Source: RUG100 sp050953425
Lineage (GTDB): Bacteria; Bacillota; Clostridia; Peptostreptococcales; Anaerovoracaceae
Reading direction: 5' to 3'
Assembly: GCA_050953425.1 (NCBI GenBank)
Contig: JBMNMQ010000007.1
Coordinates: 310,001 to 374,000 of the forward strand
DNA length: 64,000 nt
Position numbers and translations under genes: made by a program. Positions 1 to 8,082 of this stretch are shown one piece after another (the stretch's first letter is position 1; each line of letters opens with the position of its first letter). The notes beneath the pieces were generated by a model. It was not told the origin of the DNA. It ran no database searches and saw nothing but the letters and a program-made list of their open reading frames with translations.

Positions 1-2
1 TC

Positions 3-1667
3 GCCGGACTGAAAAAGTACGACGTCGGCGTCGGCGGAATTGTCTTTATGCTCTACTGCCTGGTGGCGGCGGGCGCGTTCGGCATCGAAGAGATGATCCC
101 TGCGGCAGGACCGGGCATGACGCTGATCCTGCTCAGCGTGTTTCCGCTGATCTGGGCCTATCCGATCAGCAGTCTGGTCGCCGAATGCGGGGCACTGCTG
201 CCGTCGGAGGGCGGCGTGTACGTCTGGGTCAAAGAAGCGTTCGGGGAGTTCTGGGGCTTTCAGGCCGGCTGGTGGGCGACGGTGTCCACCTATATCACCA
301 ACGGCGTTTATGTGGCGCTGGTGTACGGCTACGTCAGCCAGATCATCCCGATGTCGACGCTGGCCGGACACGTGCTGAAAATCGGGATGATTCTGATCTT
401 CACGATCATCAACCTGATGGGCATCAAGGAAGTGGAAAAAGTCAGTACGATCCTCTCGATCGCCATTCTCGCCGCCTTCGCGCTGGTGGCCGTGGTCGGC
501 TTTATCAACTGGCAGACGAATCCGATGGAGCCGGTCGTACCGAAGGGATACGGCCCCATCGACGGCATCGGCGGCGGCATCTGCATCTGCATCTGGATGT
601 ACTGCGGCTACGAGTGCATCTCCAATATGGCCGGCGAGGTAAAAAATCCGCAGGTCATCCCCAAAGGACTGAAACTCGCCATGCCGCTGATCGCTCTGAC
701 CTATGTGCTGCCGACGCTCGGCGGTCTCGCTTCTCTGCCGGCCGGCAGCTGGAAGCTGTGGGCGACGGACGGCGGCTTCGGCAATGACAGTGTCGGCTAC
801 GCGACGGTGCTGACTGCCAATCTCGGCCATGTCTGGGGCTACGTGTTCCTGGTCATCGCGATCATTTCGCAGTGCGCGATCTTCAACACCTATCTGGCCA
901 GCGGCTCGCGCGGCTTTTTCGTCCTCGCCGACGACAAGCTCTGCCCGCGCTTTCTCGTCAAGGTCAGCAAGAAGAAGGGCGTGCCCTACGTCGGCATTAT
1001 CTCGCTGGCGATCGTGACGCTGATCCTCGCGCAGTCCGACTTTACCACGCTGGTCAGCTGCGAGGTCGTCTTCATGCTGGCACTGTATATCATTCTGCCG
1101 CTGTCGGTTATCGAACTGCGCAGAAAATATCCGCTGGAGGAGCGGAAAAAGCAGGGCATCTTCTACATGCCCGGCGGCAAGAAGGGCCTGATCTTCTACT
1201 GCGGCTTTCCGATCGTCATCGCCGTCTTCGCGCTGCTGGTCAACGGCACCGATTATCTGGCGATGGGCCTGATCGCGATCAGTACCGGACCGGTGGTCTA
1301 TATCTTTGCCAAGCGGGCCCTGGGCGGACTCTACCAGCTGGATCCGGCCGCCAATCCGATCAACCGGGTCACCCGGCTCGCCTACCGCGATACGCTGCGG
1401 ATCGGGCTCTACTGCGTTCTCGCCGGAGCTCTGGCCTTCCTCGGCCAGTTCTGGCTGCGCTGGTACGAGATCGACTACGGCGAATGGGGTCCGGACGATT
1501 ACGATATCTTCAGCAACTGCATTCCGCAGGTCCTCAATGTCCTTGAATGGGGCGGCCTGGCGCTGATCGTCTTCGGCCTCATCATGGTGCTGATCGGCCG
1601 GCGCATCGAGGTGCCGGAAAACCGCGTCAGCGGACCGCAGGAGGAAACGCCGCGCAGCGTGCAGTAA
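3..1667 (+). CDS. APC family amino acid/polyamine permease (5' end outside window)
   Basis: Integral membrane transporter of the amino acid-polyamine-organocation superfamily, expected to exchange or take up amino acids or amines across the cytoplasmic membrane. The frame is open to the first bases of the window (AGLKKYDVGVGGIVFM precedes the first ATG at 48), and such a juxtamembrane stretch normally precedes helix 1, so the real start lies upstream. About 550 residues are visible, with roughly a dozen hydrophobic segments and a short hydrophilic C-terminus. The helix-1 region GAFGIEEMIP matches the unwound substrate-binding segment of APC carriers. The substrate cannot be deduced. The saccharopine-dehydrogenase-like gene just downstream hints at basic amino acid or polyamine metabolism (inference). 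Confidence 0.85.
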   Translation, partial: AGLKKYDVGVGGIVFMLYCLVAAGAFGIEEMIPAAGPGMTLILLSVFPLIWAYPISSLVAECGALLPSEGGVYVWVKEAFGEFWGFQAGWWATVSTYITNGVYVALVYGYVSQIIPMSTLAGHVLKIGMILIFTIINLMGIKEVEKVSTILSIAILAAFALVAVVGFINWQTNPMEPVVPKGYGPIDGIGGGICICIWMYCGYECISNMAGEVKNPQVIPKGLKLAMPLIALTYVLPTLGGLASLPAGSWKLWATDGGFGNDSVGYATVLTANLGHVWGYVFLVIAIISQCAIFNTYLASGSRGFFVLADDKLCPRFLVKVSKKKGVPYVGIISLAIVTLILAQSDFTTLVSCEVVFMLALYIILPLSVIELRRKYPLEERKKQGIFYMPGGKKGLIFYCGFPIVIAVFALLVNGTDYLAMGLIAISTGPVVYIFAKRALGGLYQLDPAANPINRVTRLAYRDTLRIGLYCVLAGALAFLGQFWLRWYEIDYGEWGPDDYDIFSNCIPQVLNVLEWGGLALIVFGLIMVLIGRRIEVPENRVSGPQEETPRSVQ

Positions 1668-1809
1668 GCCTGCGGCGCGGCGGCGCGGGCCGGCATCAGT
1701 CTGCCCGGTCGCAGCGGTCCTGTCACCGGCGGGCTGCTCACCGCGGCTTCTTTCATGCGTATCATATCGATTTATCATTATATTTATATAAATTCATAAG
1801 GAGACAGAA

Positions 1810-3114
1810 ATGGGAAAGAAAATTCTGGTACTGGGCACCGGCGCCCAGGGAACGACGGTCGTCAAGCGGCTGGATCAGGAGGAAAACGTCGACCAAGTGA
1901 TCTGCGCCGATTACGATGAGGCGGCCGCCAAAGAGCTGGCGGCGGCAATGAAAAAAGCCGAGGGCTGCTTTGTCGATGCGGCCGACAGGGCGCAGATCGT
2001 GGAGCTGATCAGAGGCTGCGATCTGGTGGTCAACGCGCTGCCGCTGGACTACGGCAAGAACGTCCTCGAAGCGGCGATCGAAGCGCGCTGCAATTATCAG
2101 GACTTTGCCGCCTGTGAAGGCATCGCCGACACCTGGGAAGAGGGCATGGAAATCATGCTGACCGAGTACAATGAGCGCTTCAAGGAGATCGGCAGACTGG
2201 GGATCATGGGGACCGGCTCGGCGCCGGGAACGATGTGCGTCCTCGCCCGCGACACTATGAAGGACATCGACAGCTGCGATACGATCTACATGAACATCTA
2301 CGAGGGGGTCGAGGCGCGGCGCTTTCAGCCCTACTGGTGGTCGCCGGTGGTGGCGCTGAACGACATGGTGGATCTGCCCGTCGCTTACATCAACGATCGG
2401 ATCTGCAACACCCGGCCGTTCTCCCTGCCGATCGTCCGCACCTACGACTACGTCGGCTACCCGGTGCGCTTTGTCGAGCATGCGCACGACGAACCGTTCT
2501 ACATGGGCCGCAACAGCAAAACGCTGTTCAAGGGCGCGCACAACATCTACTTCAAGTACGGCGGCGTCGGCATCGACTTCGCGGAGCCGCTGTCCCGCGC
2601 CGGTCTGCTGGTGCGCGAGCCGATCGAAGTCGACGGACAGCAGGTGATCCCGCACGACGTCGTGCTCAAGTGCCTGCCGCCGGCCCCGCGCTTTACCCAT
2701 GAGATCAGGGAAATTCTCGATGAGGGACTGATCTCCGATACCGGCGCCTTCGTGGTCGAAGCCATCGGCAGAAAGGACGGCCGCGACGTGCGCGTGGAAT
2801 CGCATCTGTTCGCGCCGGGGCTGCAGGAATCGTATGAAAAATTCGGCGTTTCCAGCGAGCAGTATCTGACCGGACAGGGCGGCTTCCTGTTCACCAAGCT
2901 CTTTGTCAACGACATGATGTCGCAGACGGGGATGATTTCTTCGGATATGCTGACCGAAGAGGAAAACGACCAGTACCTGGCCTGGGCGAAGGACTTGGGC
3001 ATCACGGTGGAGCGCCGCTTTGTCTACGACGATCCCTGGTTCAAGGAGCAGGAACCGGCGGCGGAATACGCCGACATCAGCGCCGACATCACGCCGGTGA
3101 AGAACGTTTACTGA
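1810..3114 (+). CDS. Saccharopine dehydrogenase family NAD(P)-dependent oxidoreductase
   Basis: Cytoplasmic oxidoreductase of 434 residues. The N-terminus is a Rossmann fold with the dinucleotide motif GTGAQG (residues about 9-14), followed by the family's catalytic/dimerisation region. Relatives include saccharopine dehydrogenase, lysine-forming enzymes and carboxynorspermidine dehydrogenase, all acting on secondary amines of amino acids. ATG 1810 follows an AAGGAG ribosome site at about 1798. The 50 bases before it are strikingly AT-rich and contain a 12-bp perfect palindrome (1782-1793). It follows the permease by about 140 bp, so a joint role in import and metabolism of a basic amino acid or polyamine is plausible. 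The exact substrate is unknown. Confidence 0.8.
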   Translation: MGKKILVLGTGAQGTTVVKRLDQEENVDQVICADYDEAAAKELAAAMKKAEGCFVDAADRAQIVELIRGCDLVVNALPLDYGKNVLEAAIEARCNYQDFAACEGIADTWEEGMEIMLTEYNERFKEIGRLGIMGTGSAPGTMCVLARDTMKDIDSCDTIYMNIYEGVEARRFQPYWWSPVVALNDMVDLPVAYINDRICNTRPFSLPIVRTYDYVGYPVRFVEHAHDEPFYMGRNSKTLFKGAHNIYFKYGGVGIDFAEPLSRAGLLVREPIEVDGQQVIPHDVVLKCLPPAPRFTHEIREILDEGLISDTGAFVVEAIGRKDGRDVRVESHLFAPGLQESYEKFGVSSEQYLTGQGGFLFTKLFVNDMMSQTGMISSDMLTEEENDQYLAWAKDLGITVERRFVYDDPWFKEQEPAAEYADISADITPVKNVY

Positions 3115-3269
3115 GCGCCTGCTGAGGTCCTGCCTTCGGCATGCGGGCCGGACGGCGGAAGAGGTTTGCGAAAGCTCTGTCCCCGAGCGCGTCGGCGGAA
3201 GGCGGCCGCAGGTCATTCTGACGCAGATATCATTTCGGCGGCGCCCGCAAAAATTCCGCCGCCGGCCGG

Positions 3270-3357
3270 ATGCCCCGGATGCCGGGGGAGACGGGCACGC
3301 GGACCGTCCGATCTGCCTGCATCCGGCCGTATGCCCCGGATGCCGGGGGAGACGGGC
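3270..3357. repeat. 27-bp perfect direct repeat, two copies 61 bp apart
   Basis: The same 27 bases, starting atgccccggatg, occur at 3270-3296 and 3331-3357 without a mismatch. Both copies are preceded by a CCGGCC hexamer. Function unknown. Confidence 0.85.
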
Positions 3358-3461
3358 GGGCAGGCTGCTCCGTTGAACTTTCCTGTTTGAACCGCACCGT
3401 TTGCGGGCAAGGGTATACTGTAACAGCGATGAACAGTGCCGTGCCTGCGGCAGCGGCTGCT

Positions 3462-3515
3462 AGCGGCCGCCCGTGCGCGGCGGGAACAAGCGGCCGCCCG
3501 TGTGCGGCGGGAACA
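3462..3515. repeat. 27-bp tandem duplication in the rubredoxin leader
   Basis: Copies at 3462-3488 and 3489-3515 (unit starts agcggccgcccgtg) differ by one base, c versus t. The second copy ends against the rubredoxin ribosome binding site, so the duplication lengthens the mRNA leader. Confidence 0.85.
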
Positions 3516-3528
3516 GGAGGAAAAGCGA

Positions 3529-3696
3529 ATGGAAACCAAAACTTATGTGTGCGATCTCTGCGGCTGGAAGTACGACGAAGCGGAGGGCCTTCCGGATCAG
3601 GGCATTGCTCCGGGCACGAAGTGGGAAGATCTGCCGGAAGATTTTGAGTGCCCGCTCTGCGGCGCCGACAAGGATCAGTTCAAGGAAGACGAATAA
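3529..3696 (+). CDS. Rubredoxin
   Basis: Small one-electron carrier of 55 residues with a single Fe(Cys)4 centre. It carries the two diagnostic knuckles YVCDLCGWKYD (N-terminal) and CPLCGADKDQF (C-terminal), plus the typical G-T-x-W-E-D-L-P stretch between them. The chosen ATG at 3529 follows AGGAGGA at 3516-3521. Upstream in-frame codons encode only the repeat-derived leader. In anaerobes, rubredoxin usually feeds oxygen- or peroxide-reducing enzymes or other oxidoreductases. No partner lies directly beside it, although a hydrogenase operon starts about 2 kb downstream. It is monocistronic, with a strong terminator 76 bp after the stop. Confidence 0.95.
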   Translation: METKTYVCDLCGWKYDEAEGLPDQGIAPGTKWEDLPEDFECPLCGADKDQFKEDE

Positions 3697-3771
3697 TCTG
3701 TCAGCCGGTGATCCGCTGACCGCTGTGACGGACCGTCGAGCGGCTGCGAGCGGATAAGAAGCAGTATGAAT

Positions 3772-3813
3772 AAGAGGGACGGCAGGCGTGCAGCCGGCAT
3801 CGTCCCTCTTTTT
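3772..3813 (+). terminator. Intrinsic terminator after rubredoxin
   Basis: Perfect 10-bp stem AAGAGGGACG (3772-3781) with CGTCCCTCTT (3801-3810), 19-base loop, ending in a run of five T. Confidence 0.85.
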
Positions 3814-3991
3814 GCATGCGCTGTATGAGAAACCGGGCACCGCCGGATGATCGTGTGGATGACAGGTTGTCGGACGGGAGTCGCCTGCAGTGGCGGCGTA
3901 AAGCAGCAGGAAGCGGCATCAATAGCGAGCGTAAAGCAGTTGCCGTGGACTGAAGACGGGAAAGCGCTCGAGCTGTAGCTGCTGCGGCGAA

Positions 3992-5107
3992 TCAATCCTT
4001 TGGCGCGGTACGCTCTTCGCTGTTCGAGTCGGCAGCGCCGGTGGATTCCATCGGACGACGAACGGCAGCGGCTTCCTCTCTGCGGGCTTCCTGCGCGGCG
4101 GTATCGGTCAGCGGCTGGGCGGCGGCTTTGGCCGATCCGATGGCCTCGTCGTCCGGCGGCGCGGAGTTTCGGCCGCTGTCCTGCTGCTGCTTCTGCCCGA
4201 GATCACGCAGGAAATCGAGATGTGCCTTTTCGCGGATGACGAAGAGACCGGCGACGATGACGATCACACCGCCGAGGATCTGCAGAACGGTCAGTTCCTG
4301 TCCCAGCAGGATGACACCGAAGAAAGCGGTTGTGACCGGCAGAAAATTCGAGTAGACGCTGGCCGTGGTCGGGCCCAGCTTCTGGATGCCGATGACTTCG
4401 ACGAGGAAACCGAAACCGGCGCTGACGGCGCCGAGGTAGAGAATTTCCAGCACGACCCTGGTGTCGATCTGAGCCGCTGCCGGCAGATGAAAGAGCGAGT
4501 ACGGCAGGGTCAGAAGACAGGCAATGCCCATCTGGTAAAAGGCCACCAGAACCGGCGGGTATTTGCCGGAGACGTGTCCGGTGAGGAAGTTGTAGATGAC
4601 CCAGGCGACCAGGGCGCCGACCGTGAACAGGTAACCGATGCCGGAGCCGCCGGTCAGCAGCGAAAAATCCGCGCCGATCGTCAGTATGATGCCGGCGACG
4701 CAGATGAACATGCAGATCACCAGAAACGGACTGGAGCGATGCCTGTAGAGGATGCGCTCGACGATGATGGAGAGGATCGGCACAAAGCCGAGCACGATCG
4801 TGATCACGGCGACCGGAATCGTCGCCATGGCCCGATATTCGCAGAAGAAGTACATCACCTGTCCGAAGATCGCGCAGAGTATGAACATCGGCAGATCCTG
4901 CCTGCGGATTTTTTGGAATCCCGAGGTGCACAGCAGCACGACGGCCATGCAGCCGGCGCCGATGGCGTATTTGAACGTGATCATGGTCGTCGAGTTGATG
5001 ACGTTGAGCGCGTCCTTGGCGACCGAGTACTCCAGTCCCCAGGAGATGACCAGCAGCGTCAGCATCACGTGGTATTTGGCGTTTGATTGTTTTGACGGAT
5101 TGGACAT
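3992..5107 (-). CDS. DMT/EamA family transporter with hydrophilic C-terminal tail
   Basis: Predicted 371-residue inner-membrane exporter of the drug/metabolite transporter superfamily, with two EamA repeats and about ten hydrophobic helices over residues 10-293. The second repeat shows the family-like LGPTTASVYSNFLPV stretch. After the last helix comes a tail of about 75 residues rich in Gln, Ala, Glu, Arg and Ser, which is not part of the usual fold. The start at 5107 is preceded by GGGAGA. A -10-like TATACT reads on the minus strand at 5142-5147, but no good -35 was found. It is the only minus-strand gene in the window and is divergent from the hydrogenase operon. The substrate is unknown. 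Confidence 0.85.
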   Translation of the reverse strand: MSNPSKQSNAKYHVMLTLLVISWGLEYSVAKDALNVINSTTMITFKYAIGAGCMAVVLLCTSGFQKIRRQDLPMFILCAIFGQVMYFFCEYRAMATIPVAVITIVLGFVPILSIIVERILYRHRSSPFLVICMFICVAGIILTIGADFSLLTGGSGIGYLFTVGALVAWVIYNFLTGHVSGKYPPVLVAFYQMGIACLLTLPYSLFHLPAAAQIDTRVVLEILYLGAVSAGFGFLVEVIGIQKLGPTTASVYSNFLPVTTAFFGVILLGQELTVLQILGGVIVIVAGLFVIREKAHLDFLRDLGQKQQQDSGRNSAPPDDEAIGSAKAAAQPLTDTAAQEARREEAAAVRRPMESTGAADSNSEERTAPKD

Positions 5108-5672
5108 AAACGGTTGTCTCCCTGAATATTATTTTTTCTTCAGTATATTCTCTTTTCGACGTTTTGACTAGGGGGCAGACGGGACTGTTTGATCGTTTAA
5201 AGCCGGGAACGGCCCGCCCGACTCTGTGGAGTACGATTCAGACGATCGCGGTTTCGCCGCAAGCCGCAGTTCTCCGCAGCCTTGCTGCCGGGCCATTTCA
5301 CTGCATCGATACATCAATATCCGTATATCAATATTTACGCTGAAAAACTGATGAGTATCTCTATGCGATTTTTTGTATTTTTTTTGTGCTGCGCGGGCAA
5401 TATGTGTAATTAATACTATGGACATTTATGAAGATTTTGATTATTCTAGTAATGGGTGGTCTCCTTTTATGCGGTCATTCCTGCTGCTTTGAGTGCCGCT
5501 GATACTCAAAGCATGCAGGCAGGTCCACGATGCTTCCAATGTGAGGCCGCTTCACATCATCTATTACCGTGCCACTTCATATTATCTGATATCACTGGAG
5601 AAAATCGGCATAAATTTAATTGGGTTGGTATGAGTGCAGAAATCAAGAATCGTACAAAGGAGTGAAAATCGT
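5108..5672. other. AT-rich intergenic region upstream of the hydrogenase operon
   Basis: The region separates divergent genes and is much more AT-rich than its surroundings (22 of 60 GC in 5341-5400). Short open frames exist, but none shows a ribosome site or recognisable protein. I looked for a Rex-type inverted repeat and a clean -35/-10 pair before the hydrogenase genes and found neither. Confidence 0.5.
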
Positions 5673-6227
5673 ATGGAACAAGATACGGGCAGGATTGAAG
5701 AAAACAGGAACGAGTGTCATTTCAGTCCGGACGATCCGCGCTTTGCAGAGCTGGATGAATACATCGAATCCATAAAAGATCAGAAAGGCGTAAAAATCAT
5801 GGTGCTGCAGGAAGCGCAGCGTCTGTTCGGCTATTTGCCGCTGGAAATACAAAAACATATAGCTGAAAAATTGGATGTCTCCGTAGGACAGCTCTATGGC
5901 ATAACTACATTTTACAGCCAGTTCAACCTGACCAAACAGGGCAAGCACAGGATTTCGGTGTGTATGGGAACAGCCTGTTATGTCAAGGGCGCACAGGCGA
6001 TTATGGAAGCGCTGCAGACGGAACTGGGCATCGAAGCCGGCGGGATCAGCGAAGACGGTATGTTTACATTAGACGCAACCAGATGTCTCGGCTGCTGTTC
6101 TCTGGCACCGGTGATCATGATTGATGACGATGTCTATGCCAAGCTGTCGGATACTACAGTGCTGCCGGAAATCCTTGAAAAGTATTACCTTGCAGAAGAG
6201 GCGGAAAACGAGGTGGACGAATTATGA
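5673..6227 (+). CDS. hydC: NAD-dependent [FeFe] hydrogenase subunit HydC (NuoE-like, 2Fe-2S)
   Basis: Small subunit of a soluble NAD(P)-linked iron hydrogenase, homologous to NuoE of complex I. The 184-residue protein has a helical N-terminus and a thioredoxin-like C-terminal domain. The four Cys of the 2Fe-2S site lie in VCMGTACYVKG (about residue 96) and CLGCCSLAP (about 139). ATG 5673 follows AAAGGAG at 5657-5663; an in-frame ATG at 5634 lacks a site. The stop overlaps the next start, so it is probably translationally coupled to hydB. It works with the following two gene products in H2 production or uptake coupled to NADH and ferredoxin. Base composition is lower in GC than the window average. 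Confidence 0.92.
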   Translation: MEQDTGRIEENRNECHFSPDDPRFAELDEYIESIKDQKGVKIMVLQEAQRLFGYLPLEIQKHIAEKLDVSVGQLYGITTFYSQFNLTKQGKHRISVCMGTACYVKGAQAIMEALQTELGIEAGGISEDGMFTLDATRCLGCCSLAPVIMIDDDVYAKLSDTTVLPEILEKYYLAEEAENEVDEL

Positions 6228-8062
6228 TGGTTACAAAGGCGATGCTGGAAGATATTAAACAGGATGTTCTGGAGAGCGGCAGTGGTGAAGATGACATCCG
6301 CATCATGGTCGGCATGGGAACCTGCGGCATATCCGCCGGAGCGAAACAGGTCATGGATGCGTTCAAGAGCGGATTGGCGGAAAAGCAGGCTGAGAATGTG
6401 ACCGTCATTCCCTGCGGCTGCAAGGGCATGTGCATCTACGAGCCGATTGTGGAAGTGCTTCAGCCGGGGAAAAAACGCGTGACATATGTCCATATGACAC
6501 CGGAACGCGCTGAGGAGGTCATGTACAAGCATATTTTCGGCGGCGATCCCGTGGTCAAATACACCATCAACGGAGAGTTTAAAACTCTGGAAGAGCAGAA
6601 TTTTTATCAAAAGCAAAAGCGGGTTGTTCTCCGCAACTGCGGCGAAATCAATCCGGAGGATATTCGAGAATATATTGCCCGCGACGGCTATCGGGGGCTC
6701 GCTAAGGCGTTGCTGGAAATGAAGCCGGAAGAGGTCATTGAAGTTATAAAGAATTCCGGTCTGCGCGGAAGAGGCGGCGGCGGATTCCCGACCGGCGTGA
6801 AGTGGAGCTTCGCGGCGCCGAACAAAGCGGATCAAAAGTACATTATCTGCAACGCAGATGAAGGAGACCCGGGTGCGTTTATGGACCGGTCAGTTCTTGA
6901 AGGTGACCCGCATGCGGTGCTGGAGGCACTGGCCATCGGCGGCTACGCGATCGGCGCCAGCCGGGGATTCATCTATGTCCGGGCAGAATATCCCGTGGCA
7001 GTGCAGCGTTTAACGGTTGCCATCGAGCAGGCGCGGGAGATGGGGCTGCTGGGGACAAATATTCTCGGTTCCGGCTTTTCGTTTGACATCGACATTCGAC
7101 TGGGCGCCGGTGCCTTTGTCTGCGGTGAAGAGACGGCGCTGATTGCTTCCATTGAAGGCGATCGCGGCATGTCCCGCAACAAACCGCCGTTTCCGGCCAA
7201 CGAAGGTCTGTGGAAAAAACCGACCTGCATTAACAATGTCGAAACGCTGGCCAACATCCCGCAGATCATTCTCAACGGCGCGCAGTGGTTTCGCGGATTC
7301 GGAACCGACAAATCGCCGGGGACCAAAGTCTTTGCGCTCGGCGGAAAGATCAATCAGACCGGACTCGTTGAAATTCCGATGGGCGTCACGCTGCGAGAAG
7401 TGATCTATGATATCGGCGGCGGCATTCCGGACGGCAAGGCGTTCAAGGCAGTTCAGACAGGCGGTCCGTCCGGCGGATGCATCACGGAAGAAAACCTCGA
7501 CATTCCCATAGACTTTGATAACCTGGTCGCGATCGGTTCCATGATGGGATCGGGCGGAATGATTGTCATGGACGAAGATAACTGCATGGTGGATATTGCG
7601 CGCTTTTTCCTTGATTTCACGGTCGACGAGTCATGCGGAAAGTGTACGCCGTGTCGTGAGGGCACAAAGCGGCTCCATGAAATTCTCAGCCGCATCACCG
7701 GCGGCGAAGCGGAAACGGGTGATTTGGAAAAACTGGAAGATCTGGCGACCAGCATTAAGGAAACGGCCTTGTGCGGCCTTGGTCAAACTGCTCCGAATCC
7801 CGTATTATCGACAGTGAAGCATTTCCGCGACGAATATATGGCTCACATCGACGAAAAACGCTGTCCGGCAAAAGTGTGCAGGCCTCTGCTCACCTTTGAG
7901 ATCACGGATGACTGCCGTGGATGCACGATGTGCGCCCGGATGTGTCCGATGCAGGCGATATCCGGTACGACCAAACAGAAACACGTCATTGATCCGGAGC
8001 TGTGCAACAAATGCGGTACCTGCATGACTGTCTGCAAGTTCAACGCGATCATTAAATATTAA
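6224..8062 (+). CDS. hydB: NAD-dependent [FeFe] hydrogenase subunit HydB (NuoF-like, FMN/NAD site)
   Basis: Flavoprotein subunit of 612 residues that binds NAD(H) and FMN and exchanges electrons with ferredoxin. Domain order: an N-terminal 2Fe-2S thioredoxin-like domain (Cys in GMGTCGISAGA and CGCKGMC), a NuoF core with the flavin loop RGRGGGGFPTG at about residue 180 and the NADH-site stretch ADEGDPGAFMDRSVLEGDPH, a 4Fe-4S motif ESCGKCTPCREG at about 470, and a C-terminal bacterial ferredoxin domain with two CxxCxxCxxxC motifs (about 563-609). This is the HndC/HydB architecture of electron-bifurcating group A3 hydrogenases. ATG 6224 overlaps the hydC stop; a second ATG follows directly. Confidence 0.93.
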   Translation: MMVTKAMLEDIKQDVLESGSGEDDIRIMVGMGTCGISAGAKQVMDAFKSGLAEKQAENVTVIPCGCKGMCIYEPIVEVLQPGKKRVTYVHMTPERAEEVMYKHIFGGDPVVKYTINGEFKTLEEQNFYQKQKRVVLRNCGEINPEDIREYIARDGYRGLAKALLEMKPEEVIEVIKNSGLRGRGGGGFPTGVKWSFAAPNKADQKYIICNADEGDPGAFMDRSVLEGDPHAVLEALAIGGYAIGASRGFIYVRAEYPVAVQRLTVAIEQAREMGLLGTNILGSGFSFDIDIRLGAGAFVCGEETALIASIEGDRGMSRNKPPFPANEGLWKKPTCINNVETLANIPQIILNGAQWFRGFGTDKSPGTKVFALGGKINQTGLVEIPMGVTLREVIYDIGGGIPDGKAFKAVQTGGPSGGCITEENLDIPIDFDNLVAIGSMMGSGGMIVMDEDNCMVDIARFFLDFTVDESCGKCTPCREGTKRLHEILSRITGGEAETGDLEKLEDLATSIKETALCGLGQTAPNPVLSTVKHFRDEYMAHIDEKRCPAKVCRPLLTFEITDDCRGCTMCARMCPMQAISGTTKQKHVIDPELCNKCGTCMTVCKFNAIIKY

Positions 8063-8082
8063 AGACAAGGAGTGGAAAAGCT

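Larger units (their letters stand above)
3115..3528 (+). other. Intergenic region with two sets of 27-bp repeats
   Basis: No gene is supported here. The stretch holds two separate 27-bp duplications, listed individually, and a possible -10 (TATACT, 3414-3419) for rubredoxin. Upstream TTGAAC hexamers lie 21 or 35 bp away, so the promoter is not convincing. Confidence 0.5.

Noticed and set aside
5168..5665. Short open frames in the hydrogenase leader (5168-5425 minus, 5456-5665 plus)
   Set aside because: No ribosome site and no protein-like sequence. The DNA looks like a regulatory spacer.
5108..5672. Rex operator (TTGTTAANNNNTTAACAA type) expected before hydrogenase genes
   Set aside because: Searched for by eye; no inverted repeat of this kind was found.
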